This document shows, piece by piece, positions 33,333 to 42,299 of a stretch of DNA of 64,000 nt (its first letter is position 1; the number at the start of each line of letters is the position of its first letter). The position numbers were made by a program, and so were the translations under genes. The notes under the pieces are model-generated. The model was not told where the DNA came from and did no database searches. It was given only the letters and a program-made list of their open reading frames with translations. Source of the DNA: Chitinophaga flava (GTDB lineage Bacteria > Bacteroidota > Bacteroidia > Chitinophagales > Chitinophagaceae); assembly GCF_003308995.1 (NCBI RefSeq), contig NZ_QFFJ01000001.1, positions 682,001 through 746,000 on the forward strand, given 5' to 3'.

Positions 33333-34469
33333 ATGGTCCGGACCAAAAAGAAAATACTCATAGTCGGCACAGCCTATCCTTTCCGGGGTGGGCTGGCTGC
33401 TTATAATGAACGACTGGCAGAAGAACTGCAGCTGACCGATGACGTGGAAATATTCACTTTTACGGTGCAATACCCTGGCTTCCTGTTTCCCGGCAAAAGC
33501 CAGTACTCCACCGATCCTCCTCCCAAACACCTGCGGATCACCAGACTGATCAATTCCGTCAATCCACTCAACTGGCTCATGGTAGGGCGCAGGATACGGA
33601 AAATGAAACCTGATATTATTATATCCAAATACTGGTTGCCTGTAATGGGCCCTTCCCTCGGAAGTATCCTGCGGCTGGGCAAACGCGGCAATACAAAAGT
33701 AATCGCGGTGCTTGACAACGTGGTACCTCACGAAAAACGCCCCGGCGACGTGGCTTTTACCAGGTATTTCCTCAAGCCCGTAGATGCCTTCATCGCCATG
33801 AGCCAATCCGTGCTTGACGACCTTAGGGTATTTGAGCCACATAAAAAAGCTTCGCTGATTCCTCATCCGATATACGACAACTATGGTACAGCAATATCTA
33901 AAGAGGAAGCACGTACCCGGCTTAAACTGCAGCCCGGCAAACGATACATCCTTTTCTTTGGCTTTATCCGCCAGTACAAGGGGCTGGACCTCCTACTGAA
34001 AGCCATGACCGACGAAAGGATGAAAAAGCTCGATGTACATGCAATCGTGGCCGGAGAATACTATGAAGATGCAGCCCCTTACGAGCAACTCCTGCAGGAG
34101 CTCCAACTGGGCGATCGTGTGCTTATGCATACCGACTTCATCCCTACCGATGCAGTAAAAAACTATTTCTGCGCTGCCGATCTGGTGGTACAACCATACA
34201 AAAGCGCCACGCAGAGCGGTATTTCCCAGATAGCCTACCACTTTGAGAAACCCATGGTGGTAACCCGTGTAGGCGGCCTGCTGGAAATGGTACCCGATGG
34301 TGTGGTGGGCTTCCAATGTGAGCCAGACCCCGCTTCCATAGCTGAAGCCATTGAAAAATATTTTATGGATAACCGGGAAGCAGACATGACCGCTGCACTG
34401 CAACAGGAAAAACTAAAATACTCCTGGTCCCGCCTCGCTAAAGAAATTCATACATTAGCGGAGCAATGA
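33333..34469 (+). CDS. Family 4 glycosyltransferase
   Basis: This is a GT-B retaining glycosyltransferase of 378 residues. The N-terminal domain begins ILIVGTAYPFRGGLAAYN, a typical acceptor-side glycine loop. The C-terminal domain contains YILFFGFIRQYKGLDLLLKA, then VVQPYKSATQSGISQIAYHF with the donor-phosphate EX7E-like region, and VVTRVGGLLEMVPDG. It is cytoplasmic or peripheral. The heptose genes downstream make a heptosyl or related donor plausible, but specificity cannot be read. Confidence 0.88.
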   Translation: MVRTKKKILIVGTAYPFRGGLAAYNERLAEELQLTDDVEIFTFTVQYPGFLFPGKSQYSTDPPPKHLRITRLINSVNPLNWLMVGRRIRKMKPDIIISKYWLPVMGPSLGSILRLGKRGNTKVIAVLDNVVPHEKRPGDVAFTRYFLKPVDAFIAMSQSVLDDLRVFEPHKKASLIPHPIYDNYGTAISKEEARTRLKLQPGKRYILFFGFIRQYKGLDLLLKAMTDERMKKLDVHAIVAGEYYEDAAPYEQLLQELQLGDRVLMHTDFIPTDAVKNYFCAADLVVQPYKSATQSGISQIAYHFEKPMVVTRVGGLLEMVPDGVVGFQCEPDPASIAEAIEKYFMDNREADMTAALQQEKLKYSWSRLAKEIHTLAEQ

Positions 34470-34511
34470 AGAAGCTAAAAACAGCTGCCAGCAGCTAAAA
34501 ATATTACAACA

Positions 34512-35537
34512 TTGATCTACAGAAGTAAAGCACCATTACGTATAGGCCTTGCCGGTGGCGGTACAGACGTTAGTCCGTATTCCGATCTCTATGGCGGTGC
34601 CATCCTCAATGCCACTATCTCCCTCTATGCACGCGCTTCCATAGAACCGCTGCCTAATGGGAAAATTATTTTTGAATCTGCAGACAGAAAGGAACAACTG
34701 ACCTACGATGCCGTATACCCGCTACCGTTAGACGGCAAACTGGACATCCTCAAAGGGGTTATCAACAGGGTATATCAGGACTATGGCGGACTCCCTTCTT
34801 CCGGATTTAAACTCACCACCTATGTGGACGCTCCCCCAGGCTCAGGGCTGGGTACCTCCTCTACGCTGGTAGTGGCCGTGCTGGGTGCCTTTGCCGAATG
34901 GCTCAAATTACCACTCGGAGAATACGATATGGCCCACCTCGCCTACTCTATTGAAAGGGAAGACCTGAAGCAGGCCGGTGGCAAGCAAGACCAATATGCG
35001 GCGACTTTCGGCGGTGTCAATTTTATGGAGTTTTATGGAGATGATAAAGTAATCGTCAACCCATTGCGTATTAAAGAAGTACATCTCCATGAGCTGGAAA
35101 ACAATCTGGTACTGTTTTACACTTCTACCAGCCGCCTGTCTTCCACTATCATCTCTGAACAGCAGAAAAATGTGACCGACAAAAAGGACGACTCCATCGC
35201 AGCCATGCACCACCTGAAAGAACAGGCCGTCATGATGAAAGAAGCCCTCCTGCGCGGGACCATCGATAAAATAGGGGAAATCCTCGATTACGGCTTTGAA
35301 TACAAAAAACAGATGGCCAAAGGTATCACTAATCCCCAGCTGGACGAGATCTACAATGCAGCCCGTAAGGCGGGCGCCAGCGGTGGTAAAATCTCCGGTG
35401 CCGGCGGTGGTGGCTTTATGATCTTCTACTGCCCCAAAAACACCCGTTTTGCAGTAGTAGACGCACTCAGCGGCTTTGGTGGTGATGTAAAACGTTATAC
35501 CTTCACCCACCATGGTATTCAAACCTGGAGTATGTGA
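34512..35537 (+). CDS. hddA: D-glycero-alpha-D-manno-heptose-7-phosphate kinase (GHMP family)
   Basis: This kinase phosphorylates heptose 7-phosphate at C1 to the alpha-1,7-bisphosphate, the branch point toward GDP-heptose. SKAPLRIGLAGGGTDVSPY at the N terminus, the ATP loop PPGSGLGTSSTL (about residues 110-121) and SGGKISGAGGGGF near the C terminus are GHMP motifs in the HddA arrangement. Translation must begin at the TTG at 34512, since no ATG lies before the conserved SKAPLRIG block. It has 341 residues. It is followed by gmhA, hddC and gmhB, which confirms the pathway. Confidence 0.9.
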   Translation: MIYRSKAPLRIGLAGGGTDVSPYSDLYGGAILNATISLYARASIEPLPNGKIIFESADRKEQLTYDAVYPLPLDGKLDILKGVINRVYQDYGGLPSSGFKLTTYVDAPPGSGLGTSSTLVVAVLGAFAEWLKLPLGEYDMAHLAYSIEREDLKQAGGKQDQYAATFGGVNFMEFYGDDKVIVNPLRIKEVHLHELENNLVLFYTSTSRLSSTIISEQQKNVTDKKDDSIAAMHHLKEQAVMMKEALLRGTIDKIGEILDYGFEYKKQMAKGITNPQLDEIYNAARKAGASGGKISGAGGGGFMIFYCPKNTRFAVVDALSGFGGDVKRYTFTHHGIQTWSM

Positions 35538-35554
35538 CCTTAAAAAGTATCATT

Positions 35555-36133
35555 ATGAAAGCTAAAATCGCCAATACCATCCGGGAAAGCATTGCTGTGA
35601 AAGAAGCCATCTGTCAGGATGAAAGGCTGTTAAGTACAATAGAACAGGTTGCAGAGCTAATAGGCCTCAGTCTGAAAAAAGGTAATAAAGTGCTTTTCTG
35701 TGGCAATGGCGGCAGCGCTGCCGACGCCCAGCATCTGGCTGCCGAGTTCTCTGGCCGTTTCTATAAAGATCGTGAACCACTCTATGCTGAAGCGCTCCAC
35801 TGCAACACATCCTATCTCACTGCTGTAGGCAACGACTATGGCTATGATCAGGTATATGCCCGTATGCTCAGAGGCATAGGCCGTGAAGGCGATGTACTCG
35901 TTGCCCTCTCTACCTCCGGCAATTCCGCCAATATCCTCGAAGCCATAAAAGTGGCCAAAGAAAAGGGCATGGCCATCGTCAGCCTGACCGGTGCCACCGG
36001 CGGGAAAATGAAAGATGGCAGCGACTACCTGATCAATGTGCCTTCAACAGATACTCCCCGTATCCAGGAAGCCCATATCACGGTAGGCCATATTATCTGT
36101 GAACTAGTGGAAAACAATCTGTTCGGCGAATGA
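35555..36133 (+). CDS. gmhA: Phosphoheptose isomerase GmhA
   Basis: This enzyme converts sedoheptulose 7-phosphate to D-glycero-D-manno-heptose 7-phosphate. The SIS-domain blocks FCGNGGSAADAQHLAAEFSGR in adjoining segments, ALSTSGNSANILEA and PRIQEAHITVGHIICELVE (zinc ligands) are complete. The start at 35555 (MKAKIANTIRES) is preferred over a GTG at 35534, which would overlap hddA. It has 192 residues, normal for GmhA. The next gene, hddC, overlaps its stop codon by 4 bases, a sign of coupled translation. Confidence 0.93.
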   Translation: MKAKIANTIRESIAVKEAICQDERLLSTIEQVAELIGLSLKKGNKVLFCGNGGSAADAQHLAAEFSGRFYKDREPLYAEALHCNTSYLTAVGNDYGYDQVYARMLRGIGREGDVLVALSTSGNSANILEAIKVAKEKGMAIVSLTGATGGKMKDGSDYLINVPSTDTPRIQEAHITVGHIICELVENNLFGE

Positions 36134-36828
36134 CTAATGAGTGTATCGTATTAGCTGGCGGTCTGGGCACCCGCCTACGCAGCGCTGTAGCCGATAAACC
36201 TAAATGTATGGCGCCCATCGGCGACAAACCTTTCCTCTATTTTCTATTGCAATATCTGCATCAGCAAGGGATAGAACATGTGGTCCTTTCCCTGGGCTAC
36301 CTGTCAGAACAGGTGATCAGCTGGTGCCGGCAAACACCACTCCCTCTACGTATATCCTTCAGCGTAGAGCAGGAGCCATTAGGCACCGGAGGCGGCATCG
36401 TACATGCTCTGCCCCTGCTGGAAGGTGATAAGGTATTTATCGTGAACGGCGACACTTTTTTTGACGTGGACCTCCAGGCTATGGCTGCCTTCAACGCCAC
36501 ACAACACTGTCCGCTGACGCTTGCTCTTAAACCCATGCAGCAGTTTGACCGATATGGCAGCATAGAACTGGGCCCTCAAAATAAAATACTCGCCTTCAGG
36601 GAAAAACAATACTGCGACCAGGGACTGATCAACGGTGGTATCTACTTCACCAGCGCCAGCTTCCTGAATAGTTTGTGCCTGCCCGTAAAATTTTCATTCG
36701 AACAGGCTGTCCTTGAGCCACAGGGCGCCGCAGGACAGATCAACGGCCATATCAGCGATACCTATTTCATCGATATTGGCATTCCTGAAGACTATTCAAA
36801 AGCAATCCACCATTTTACTAAACTATAA
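36130..36828 (+). CDS. hddC: D-glycero-alpha-D-manno-heptose-1-phosphate guanylyltransferase
   Basis: This enzyme transfers GMP to heptose 1-phosphate to make GDP-D-glycero-alpha-D-manno-heptose. The N-terminal nucleotide-binding loop VLAGGLGTRLRSAVADKPKCMAPIG (two adjoining parts), the metal site VNGDTFFDVD and EQAVLEPQG near the end fit the sugar nucleotidyltransferase fold. It has 232 residues, as in HddC and unlike longer glucose-1-phosphate enzymes. Its start overlaps the gmhA stop, and gmhB begins 2 bases after its end. Guanylyl (not adenylyl) specificity follows from the alpha-anomer kinase HddA in the cluster. Confidence 0.88.
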   Translation: MTNECIVLAGGLGTRLRSAVADKPKCMAPIGDKPFLYFLLQYLHQQGIEHVVLSLGYLSEQVISWCRQTPLPLRISFSVEQEPLGTGGGIVHALPLLEGDKVFIVNGDTFFDVDLQAMAAFNATQHCPLTLALKPMQQFDRYGSIELGPQNKILAFREKQYCDQGLINGGIYFTSASFLNSLCLPVKFSFEQAVLEPQGAAGQINGHISDTYFIDIGIPEDYSKAIHHFTKL

Positions 36829-36830
36829 GT

Positions 36831-37352
36831 ATGTACCTCTTTCTGGACCGGGACGGTGTTATCAATGAAGAAATTAAAGACGGATATGTTTTAAACACAG
36901 GTATGTTCCGTTTCAGCGAAGGTGTCCTGGAAGCGATGCCACTGCTGGCAAGACATTTCGAACGGATCTTTATCGTCACCAACCAGCGTTGCATCGGCCG
37001 TGGCCTCCTTACGATCAATGGTCTGCAGGAAATACACAGCCATATGCTCGACGCCATCACACAACATGGTGGACGTATAGACAAAATCTATTTCTGCCCG
37101 GATCTTGATAGTACTAGTCCCTGTCGCAAACCTGCTACAGGCATGGCTTCTCAGGCACAACAGGATTTTCCGGAAACAGACTTCAGGCAGTCTGTCATGG
37201 TAGGCAACACGCTCAGCGATATGCAGTTTGGCAAAAGCGCCGGCATGCAAACCGTTTTTATTGCCTCTACCCTGCCTGACACTCCTTTTCCTCATCCACT
37301 CATCGACAAAAGATATGAAAGCCTGTTGCAGTTCGCTCAGGCCATACAATAA
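36831..37352 (+). CDS. gmhB: D-glycero-D-manno-heptose-1,7-bisphosphate 7-phosphatase
   Basis: This HAD-superfamily phosphatase removes the 7-phosphate from heptose bisphosphate. The nucleophile motif FLDRDGVINEE (Asp at about residues 6 and 8), the Thr/Asn motif FIVTNQ, the Lys-containing RKPATGM and the MVGNTLSDMQFG acid pair are present. It has 173 residues. The zinc loop, normally C-x-H...C-x-C, is reduced to FCPD...SPCRKP, so one His and one Cys are replaced. It closes the four-gene heptose block. Confidence 0.88.
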   Translation: MYLFLDRDGVINEEIKDGYVLNTGMFRFSEGVLEAMPLLARHFERIFIVTNQRCIGRGLLTINGLQEIHSHMLDAITQHGGRIDKIYFCPDLDSTSPCRKPATGMASQAQQDFPETDFRQSVMVGNTLSDMQFGKSAGMQTVFIASTLPDTPFPHPLIDKRYESLLQFAQAIQ

Positions 37353-37378
37353 TTTTAAGTCAGAACCGTATAATAGAT

Positions 37379-38368
37379 ATGGTAAAAAAATTAATACTGT
37401 CACTATTGTTCCTTGTACCACTATGTAGCTTATGGGCACAAAAACCGGATGCAACCGGTAACGCACGGCTATTAAAAGGTCAGGACACCCTGCAACAGCT
37501 TAGCCAGAACATATTCGCTGGTAAAGGCGATGCCGGCAGAGAAGCAGCTATCGAACAGTTTATCCCTACCCTCGTAAGGTCACTCAAAACCCCTTACTCC
37601 TTCCGGTTTTCATTCGATTCCCTGCGTACAGTGTCTATTCTCTATCCCAAAGACAGCAGCTTTCGGATTTTCACGTGGGCCCTGGAAAGGGAAACAGGCT
37701 TCTACCGTCACTATGGTGCTATTCAGATGAATACGCCCGATGGCCAGCTGAAACTGTTCCCCTTGTTTGATGTATCGGATTATATCACCAACACTGACAC
37801 CATCGCTAACAACAAAGCATGGTATGGCTGTTTGTACTATAATATTGTACAGCGTCATTATTTCAACCAGGAATATTATACCCTTTTCGGTTGGGATGCC
37901 AATAATCCACGCAGCCAGAAGAAACTGGTGGAAATGCTCACCTTCAAAAACGGTACGCCTGTTTTTGGTGGTCCTTTCTTCAGCTTCGCGGAAGACTCCA
38001 TACCTAAGCCATCCAAAAACCGCTTTATCCTGGAATACAAAAAAGAAAGCACGGCTACGCTCAATTACAACAAGGAACTGGACATGATCGTATATGATCA
38101 TCTCGTGTCTGAAACCAATGAGCCGGCCAAAAAATATACCTATGTATCCGACATGGACTATGAAGGCTTTAAATGGCAGGCAGGAAAATGGGTACACGTC
38201 AATAAAATATTCCATGACGCCATCCCGCTGGGAAAAGGTGCTCCGGTTCCGCAACCACTTGACCAGAAAAGAAAAAGCATGACTAATCCTAAATCAATCG
38301 AAGATTTCCAGGCCGAAGATGCTGCCAAACAAGAAAAACAAACAAAACCTATAAAAAAGAAATCATAA
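37379..38368 (+). CDS. Secreted protein of unknown function
   Basis: This is a 329-residue protein with a clear signal peptide ending at SLWAQ. The mature part is mixed alpha/beta with many aromatic residues (FRFSFDSLRTVSILYP, FFSFAEDSIPKPSKNRF) and a Lys-rich C terminus. I do not recognise a family. It starts 26 bases after gmhB and is followed directly by a terminator, so it is probably the last gene of the glycan operon. It is exported, so a role in envelope assembly is possible but unproven. Confidence 0.7.
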   Translation: MVKKLILSLLFLVPLCSLWAQKPDATGNARLLKGQDTLQQLSQNIFAGKGDAGREAAIEQFIPTLVRSLKTPYSFRFSFDSLRTVSILYPKDSSFRIFTWALERETGFYRHYGAIQMNTPDGQLKLFPLFDVSDYITNTDTIANNKAWYGCLYYNIVQRHYFNQEYYTLFGWDANNPRSQKKLVEMLTFKNGTPVFGGPFFSFAEDSIPKPSKNRFILEYKKESTATLNYNKELDMIVYDHLVSETNEPAKKYTYVSDMDYEGFKWQAGKWVHVNKIFHDAIPLGKGAPVPQPLDQKRKSMTNPKSIEDFQAEDAAKQEKQTKPIKKKS

Positions 38369-38398
38369 AAAAGCCCGAAGCAATCGCTTCGGGCTTTT
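38367..38398. terminator. Bidirectional terminator between the glycan and parC operons
   Basis: AAAAGCCCGAAGC (38369-38381) pairs with GCTTCGGGCTTTT (38386-38398), 4-base loop. The stem is flanked by an A-run and a T-run, so it can end transcripts from both sides. Confidence 0.88.
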
Positions 38399-38416
38399 CA
38401 TTTATCTAACTGTTGT

Positions 38417-40954
38417 TTAGAATAATTCTCCCTGTACTTGTCCTTCTTCATTCGGATCCGGATCTTCATCTTCAGACAGCAATTCAGCACTGATGAGATC
38501 ATCTCCGGCAATCCTGGTACCAACTGTTCTCCAGCCGGTTATTTCCACAAACTCAGAGAGGTCGATCTCCTCCTCTTCGGGACTCCGTTTTTTACCGGTC
38601 TTCAGTAATACAATCGGCTGCGTATGGGTGGTCACCATTTCGAGGTAGTTGCCATTGCCTTCCTTGATGAAAAGGAATTTATTATTCAGCGTTTGGGTTT
38701 CTATACGGAAACGTTTTACGTTGAACTGTTTTTTATCGGCATCGAAGTAGATGGCAGTTACGATCTTTTCCGGATTGAACTTCTCGATGTATACAACATC
38801 GTTGGATTCGTAACGGTTGGTGAGTTCATAGTTGGTCAGCTCATAGGTTCCGTTTTTGAAAGCCACAAAGATCTTGTCTTCCCCTTCAAAGCTACCAATA
38901 TAAACACCTCTTTCTTCGGTATTCAGACGGCCGGTTTCTGCATCATACCAGATCTTCTGGCCTGCGAGCGTAGACACACCTTTCTCTTTGAATTTGACAC
39001 CGCGGATGGGGTATTTGGTCACCTGGTTGCCCATGGAGTTACGTCCTTTGATGGCAATGGTTTCGAAGTAGAGGTCAAACTCCTTGTTACGTGCAGAGCA
39101 GTTGGGGCTCAGCTTGATGGTCACCACTTCCGCTTCCCCGTTGGGGTTGGCAGAGAAATAATGCACCTTCGAATTTTTCTCTCCTTTATGGGCGAGATCA
39201 TACTCTTTATCACGGGTAACACCAGTCACATTAAAACGTTTGGCATAGCTCACCCCTGTTTTACCTTCCACATAAATCATATTGTAGGTAGTACGCTCAT
39301 CGTTTTTACGGAATACGTCTACGTGGATGATATCCTTACCAACAAAGGTTTTATCCGCAACCTTGGTCACCAGCATCTTACCATCCCGGCGGAATACGAT
39401 GATATTATCGAGGTCGGAGCAGTCCGCCACAAACTCATCTTTCTTCAGGGAGGTACCAATGAAACCGTCTGCACGGTTTACATATATTTTGGCATTGGCG
39501 ATGGCCACCTGTTGTACCTGAATAGTATCAAAGGTTTTGATTTCTGTTTTGCGTTCACGGCCTTTACCATACTTTTTCAACAAAACCTCATAGTAGTTTA
39601 CGGTGTAGTCTACCAGATTTTGCAGGTCGTTTTTCACCTGTTTGATATCAGCTTCCAGCCCTTTGATCTGCTCATTCAGCTCGTTGATATCCAGACGGTA
39701 GATACGACGTACAGGCTTCTCCGTGAGTTTCACGATATCCTCGCGGGTGATTTCACGCTTCAGCTGTTTCTTATAGGGGGTGAATCCTTTGTCTATGGCT
39801 GCCAGTACAGTTTCCCAATCTTTGTGTTTCTGTTCCAGCTCCTTGTAGATCTGCTTTTCGAAGAAGATCTTTTCCAGAGAGGTGTAGTGCCATTTTTCCT
39901 GCAGTTCCGACAGTTTGATTTCCAGCTCCTGCTTCAGCAGGTCTTTGGTATAGTCTGCAGAAGCTTTCAGCAGGTCAGAGGCTGTGAGGAAATGCGGTTT
40001 ATCCTCAACGATCACACAGGCGTTGGGTGAAATGGAGATTTCACAGTCGGTGAACGCATATAGCGCATCGATGGTGATATCAGGGGAGATACCGGGAGCC
40101 AGCTGCACTTCAATTTCCACATCAGCAGCAGTATTGTCTACCACTTTACGGATTTTGATTTTACCGCTATCATTGGCTTTTACGATAGACTCCATCACCT
40201 GTGTCGTGGTCACACCATATGGTACGTCCTTGATCAGCAGGGTTTTCTTGTCTTTCTCCTCAATATGCGCCCTTACCCTTACTTTACCACCACGTTTGCC
40301 ATCATTGTAGTTAGCTACATCGACCATACCGCCGGTTGCAAAGTCGGGAAACAGTTCAAATTTTTTCCCTTTGAGATATTTGATAGAAGCGTCGATCAGC
40401 TCTATAAAATTGTGAGGTAATATTTTGGTAGACAAACCTACCGCGATACCTTCCGCACCCTGTGCCAGCAGCAGCGGGAACTTCATAGGCAGTGCCAGAG
40501 GCTCGTTCTTACGGCCATCGTAACTTAATTGCCATACGGTAGTTTTAGGATTGAAGCCCACGTCCAGCGCAAATTTGGAAAGGCGTGCCTCAATATACCT
40601 CGCAGCTGCCGCATCATCACCGGTACGCACATCCCCCCAGTTACCCTGGGTTTCAATCAGCAGATCCTTCTGACCTAAGTTTACGATAGCATCACTGATA
40701 GAAGCATCACCATGCGGATGGTACTGCATGGTTTGTCCGATCACGTTGGCCACTTTATTAAAGCGACCATCGTCCATTTCTTTCATGGCGTGGAGAATAC
40801 GGCGCTGAACAGGTTTTAACCCGTCTTCTACGCTGGGCACGGCCCGCTCCAGGATTACATAGGATGCATAGTCCAGAAACCAGCTTTCATACATACCACC
40901 CACATGGGTGATATTATGCAGCGATTCGTCTGATGTTATATTTTCCATATCCAT
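38417..40954 (-). CDS. parC: DNA topoisomerase IV subunit A
   Basis: This is the DNA-cutting subunit that, with ParE, decatenates daughter chromosomes. The catalytic Tyr lies in the block AAAARYIEARLSKFA, after the quinolone-region GDASISDAIVNL. The tower and coiled-coil region (about residues 330-470) and a C-terminal beta-pinwheel with degenerate repeats follow, ending in an acidic tail (LLSEDEDPDPNEEG). No GyrA box is obvious, and the partner parE gene lies upstream in the same operon, so ParC fits better than GyrA. It has 845 residues. Confidence 0.9.
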   Translation of the reverse strand: MDMENITSDESLHNITHVGGMYESWFLDYASYVILERAVPSVEDGLKPVQRRILHAMKEMDDGRFNKVANVIGQTMQYHPHGDASISDAIVNLGQKDLLIETQGNWGDVRTGDDAAAARYIEARLSKFALDVGFNPKTTVWQLSYDGRKNEPLALPMKFPLLLAQGAEGIAVGLSTKILPHNFIELIDASIKYLKGKKFELFPDFATGGMVDVANYNDGKRGGKVRVRAHIEEKDKKTLLIKDVPYGVTTTQVMESIVKANDSGKIKIRKVVDNTAADVEIEVQLAPGISPDITIDALYAFTDCEISISPNACVIVEDKPHFLTASDLLKASADYTKDLLKQELEIKLSELQEKWHYTSLEKIFFEKQIYKELEQKHKDWETVLAAIDKGFTPYKKQLKREITREDIVKLTEKPVRRIYRLDINELNEQIKGLEADIKQVKNDLQNLVDYTVNYYEVLLKKYGKGRERKTEIKTFDTIQVQQVAIANAKIYVNRADGFIGTSLKKDEFVADCSDLDNIIVFRRDGKMLVTKVADKTFVGKDIIHVDVFRKNDERTTYNMIYVEGKTGVSYAKRFNVTGVTRDKEYDLAHKGEKNSKVHYFSANPNGEAEVVTIKLSPNCSARNKEFDLYFETIAIKGRNSMGNQVTKYPIRGVKFKEKGVSTLAGQKIWYDAETGRLNTEERGVYIGSFEGEDKIFVAFKNGTYELTNYELTNRYESNDVVYIEKFNPEKIVTAIYFDADKKQFNVKRFRIETQTLNNKFLFIKEGNGNYLEMVTTHTQPIVLLKTGKKRSPEEEEIDLSEFVEITGWRTVGTRIAGDDLISAELLSEDEDPDPNEEGQVQGELF

Positions 40955-40968
40955 GTATAATACACTTA

Positions 40969-41370
40969 CTATTTTTCTACAATCATTTTTTCAAAATCTG
41001 TTCTCCATACCCGCACGCTATCTTTTTGTACATCGTCCATAGAGTTCAGTTCTATAAAACAGCAATCGGTTACTGCAATCAGCTGATGCCAGATGTTGAT
41101 AGGCACTTCCACTCTTGCGGGTGCTACTAATTCCGTAGTCTGAATTTCGTCACCTCCTACCGGACACCAGTGGATCAGCGCCTTGCCTGTAAGCAGGAAC
41201 ATGATCTCCGGGTTTTTATTATCGCTGATACCGGTGTGATAATGCTGACCACTGCTACTGCCGGCATGACGGTAACAAAGCATAAACTCCCCTGTGCGAG
41301 TACAATCCCATAGATAGTTGGTGCCCCGGTCATCCTGACCTACGAGCTGTACAGCGGTTACTTTTATCAT
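40969..41370 (-). CDS. Small cupin-fold protein
   Basis: This is a 133-residue single-domain protein. GQHYHTGISDNKNPEIMFLLTG is the first cupin motif (seen as two adjoining blocks, with His and Glu candidates for metal binding), and VPINIWHQLIAVTDCCFIELN is the second. It resembles WxcM/FdtA-like sugar epimerase or isomerase cupins, but it is not certain. Its start overlaps the DUF1835 stop by 4 bases, and it is 14 bases from parC. Its presence between the two topoisomerase IV genes has no evident reason. Confidence 0.65.
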   Translation of the reverse strand: MIKVTAVQLVGQDDRGTNYLWDCTRTGEFMLCYRHAGSSSGQHYHTGISDNKNPEIMFLLTGKALIHWCPVGGDEIQTTELVAPARVEVPINIWHQLIAVTDCCFIELNSMDDVQKDSVRVWRTDFEKMIVEK

Positions 41371-42254
41371 TCCGTAGCAGTGTTTGCGGGGTCTTCCCCT
41401 GGTAATTTCACTTCAAAATCACGGATGGTCTTCAGCTCTCCTTTACTTTCTACTTTACCTTCCTTCACGAGCTCTTTCAGACGCCATCCCAGAAACTGGT
41501 CCATGACAGGATATTTGAGTTTGCCGGTCACCTGCTGCACTACGCGCCAGGCTTTTACGAACTCTTTACCGGTTTGTGCAAGCAGCTCTTTATCGTAAAA
41601 GAGTGTCGGCTCTCCTTTTATTTTTTTGCCACCTTCCAGCATCCGGATGCCCGCGTTTTCATTCATGAGGCGATGCCACTCTTCACCATCCAGCTCAAAT
41701 TCGGCCAGTGATACAGCCCTTGCCAGTTTCTTTGCCTTCAGGAATTCTTTGGGCAGGATCTGATGCAGATGAGTAGGATAAAAGACAGCACCTTTCTCAT
41801 TCAGAAAAGGCAGGTTGTTGAGGTAGATGATATAGATACGTCCGGCAAAGTCATACAGCTGGCTGATCAGCCAGTAGTAGCCGCAAACATCGCGTGCATT
41901 CTGGCCGGCCCATACCCATATTTCAAGGGACGGATCTTCTTTTAGCTGTGCCTTCAGTGCTTTTAAACGGTCTGAATCGCCGGGAACCTCCTCTTCTTCT
42001 ACAGGAAGTGCGGCTTCCTGGCTTGTTTCTTCCGGCAACAGCTGAGGCTGCAGCTGCGGTGGGGTGGCTGCCAATTGTTGCCACCACTGGCGGCGATTGG
42101 CTTGCCCTTCTTTAGTATCCAGTATAAACAGCGGCCCAACAGACAGGTCGTCTTCAAAAAAGAACAGTTCGCCCTGCAATTTTTCGTCCATGCCGATGGC
42201 TTCCGTCATCACCGGAACAGATGCCTCCCCAAACACAATGTGTAAAAGCCCCAT
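41367..42254 (-). CDS. DUF1835 protein
   Basis: This is a 295-residue cytoplasmic protein. The N-terminal IVFGEASVPVMTEA block and the following FFEDDLSVGPL are typical of DUF1835. The C-terminal part has LLAQTGKEFVKAWRVVQQ, matching the DUF3658 pattern that often accompanies it. No catalytic residues are known. It is in the parE-parC operon, 45 bases after parE. The function is unknown. Confidence 0.75.
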   Translation of the reverse strand: MGLLHIVFGEASVPVMTEAIGMDEKLQGELFFFEDDLSVGPLFILDTKEGQANRRQWWQQLAATPPQLQPQLLPEETSQEAALPVEEEEVPGDSDRLKALKAQLKEDPSLEIWVWAGQNARDVCGYYWLISQLYDFAGRIYIIYLNNLPFLNEKGAVFYPTHLHQILPKEFLKAKKLARAVSLAEFELDGEEWHRLMNENAGIRMLEGGKKIKGEPTLFYDKELLAQTGKEFVKAWRVVQQVTGKLKYPVMDQFLGWRLKELVKEGKVESKGELKTIRDFEVKLPGEDPANTATE

Positions 42255-42299
42255 AGTATTCTTTTAATGGCGGAAAAACTACGCACCGCCATAGTAATT

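Noticed and set aside
38624..40030. 468-codon plus-strand ORF inside parC
   Set aside because: It is antisense to conserved ParC sequence; long shadow frames are expected from the codon usage.
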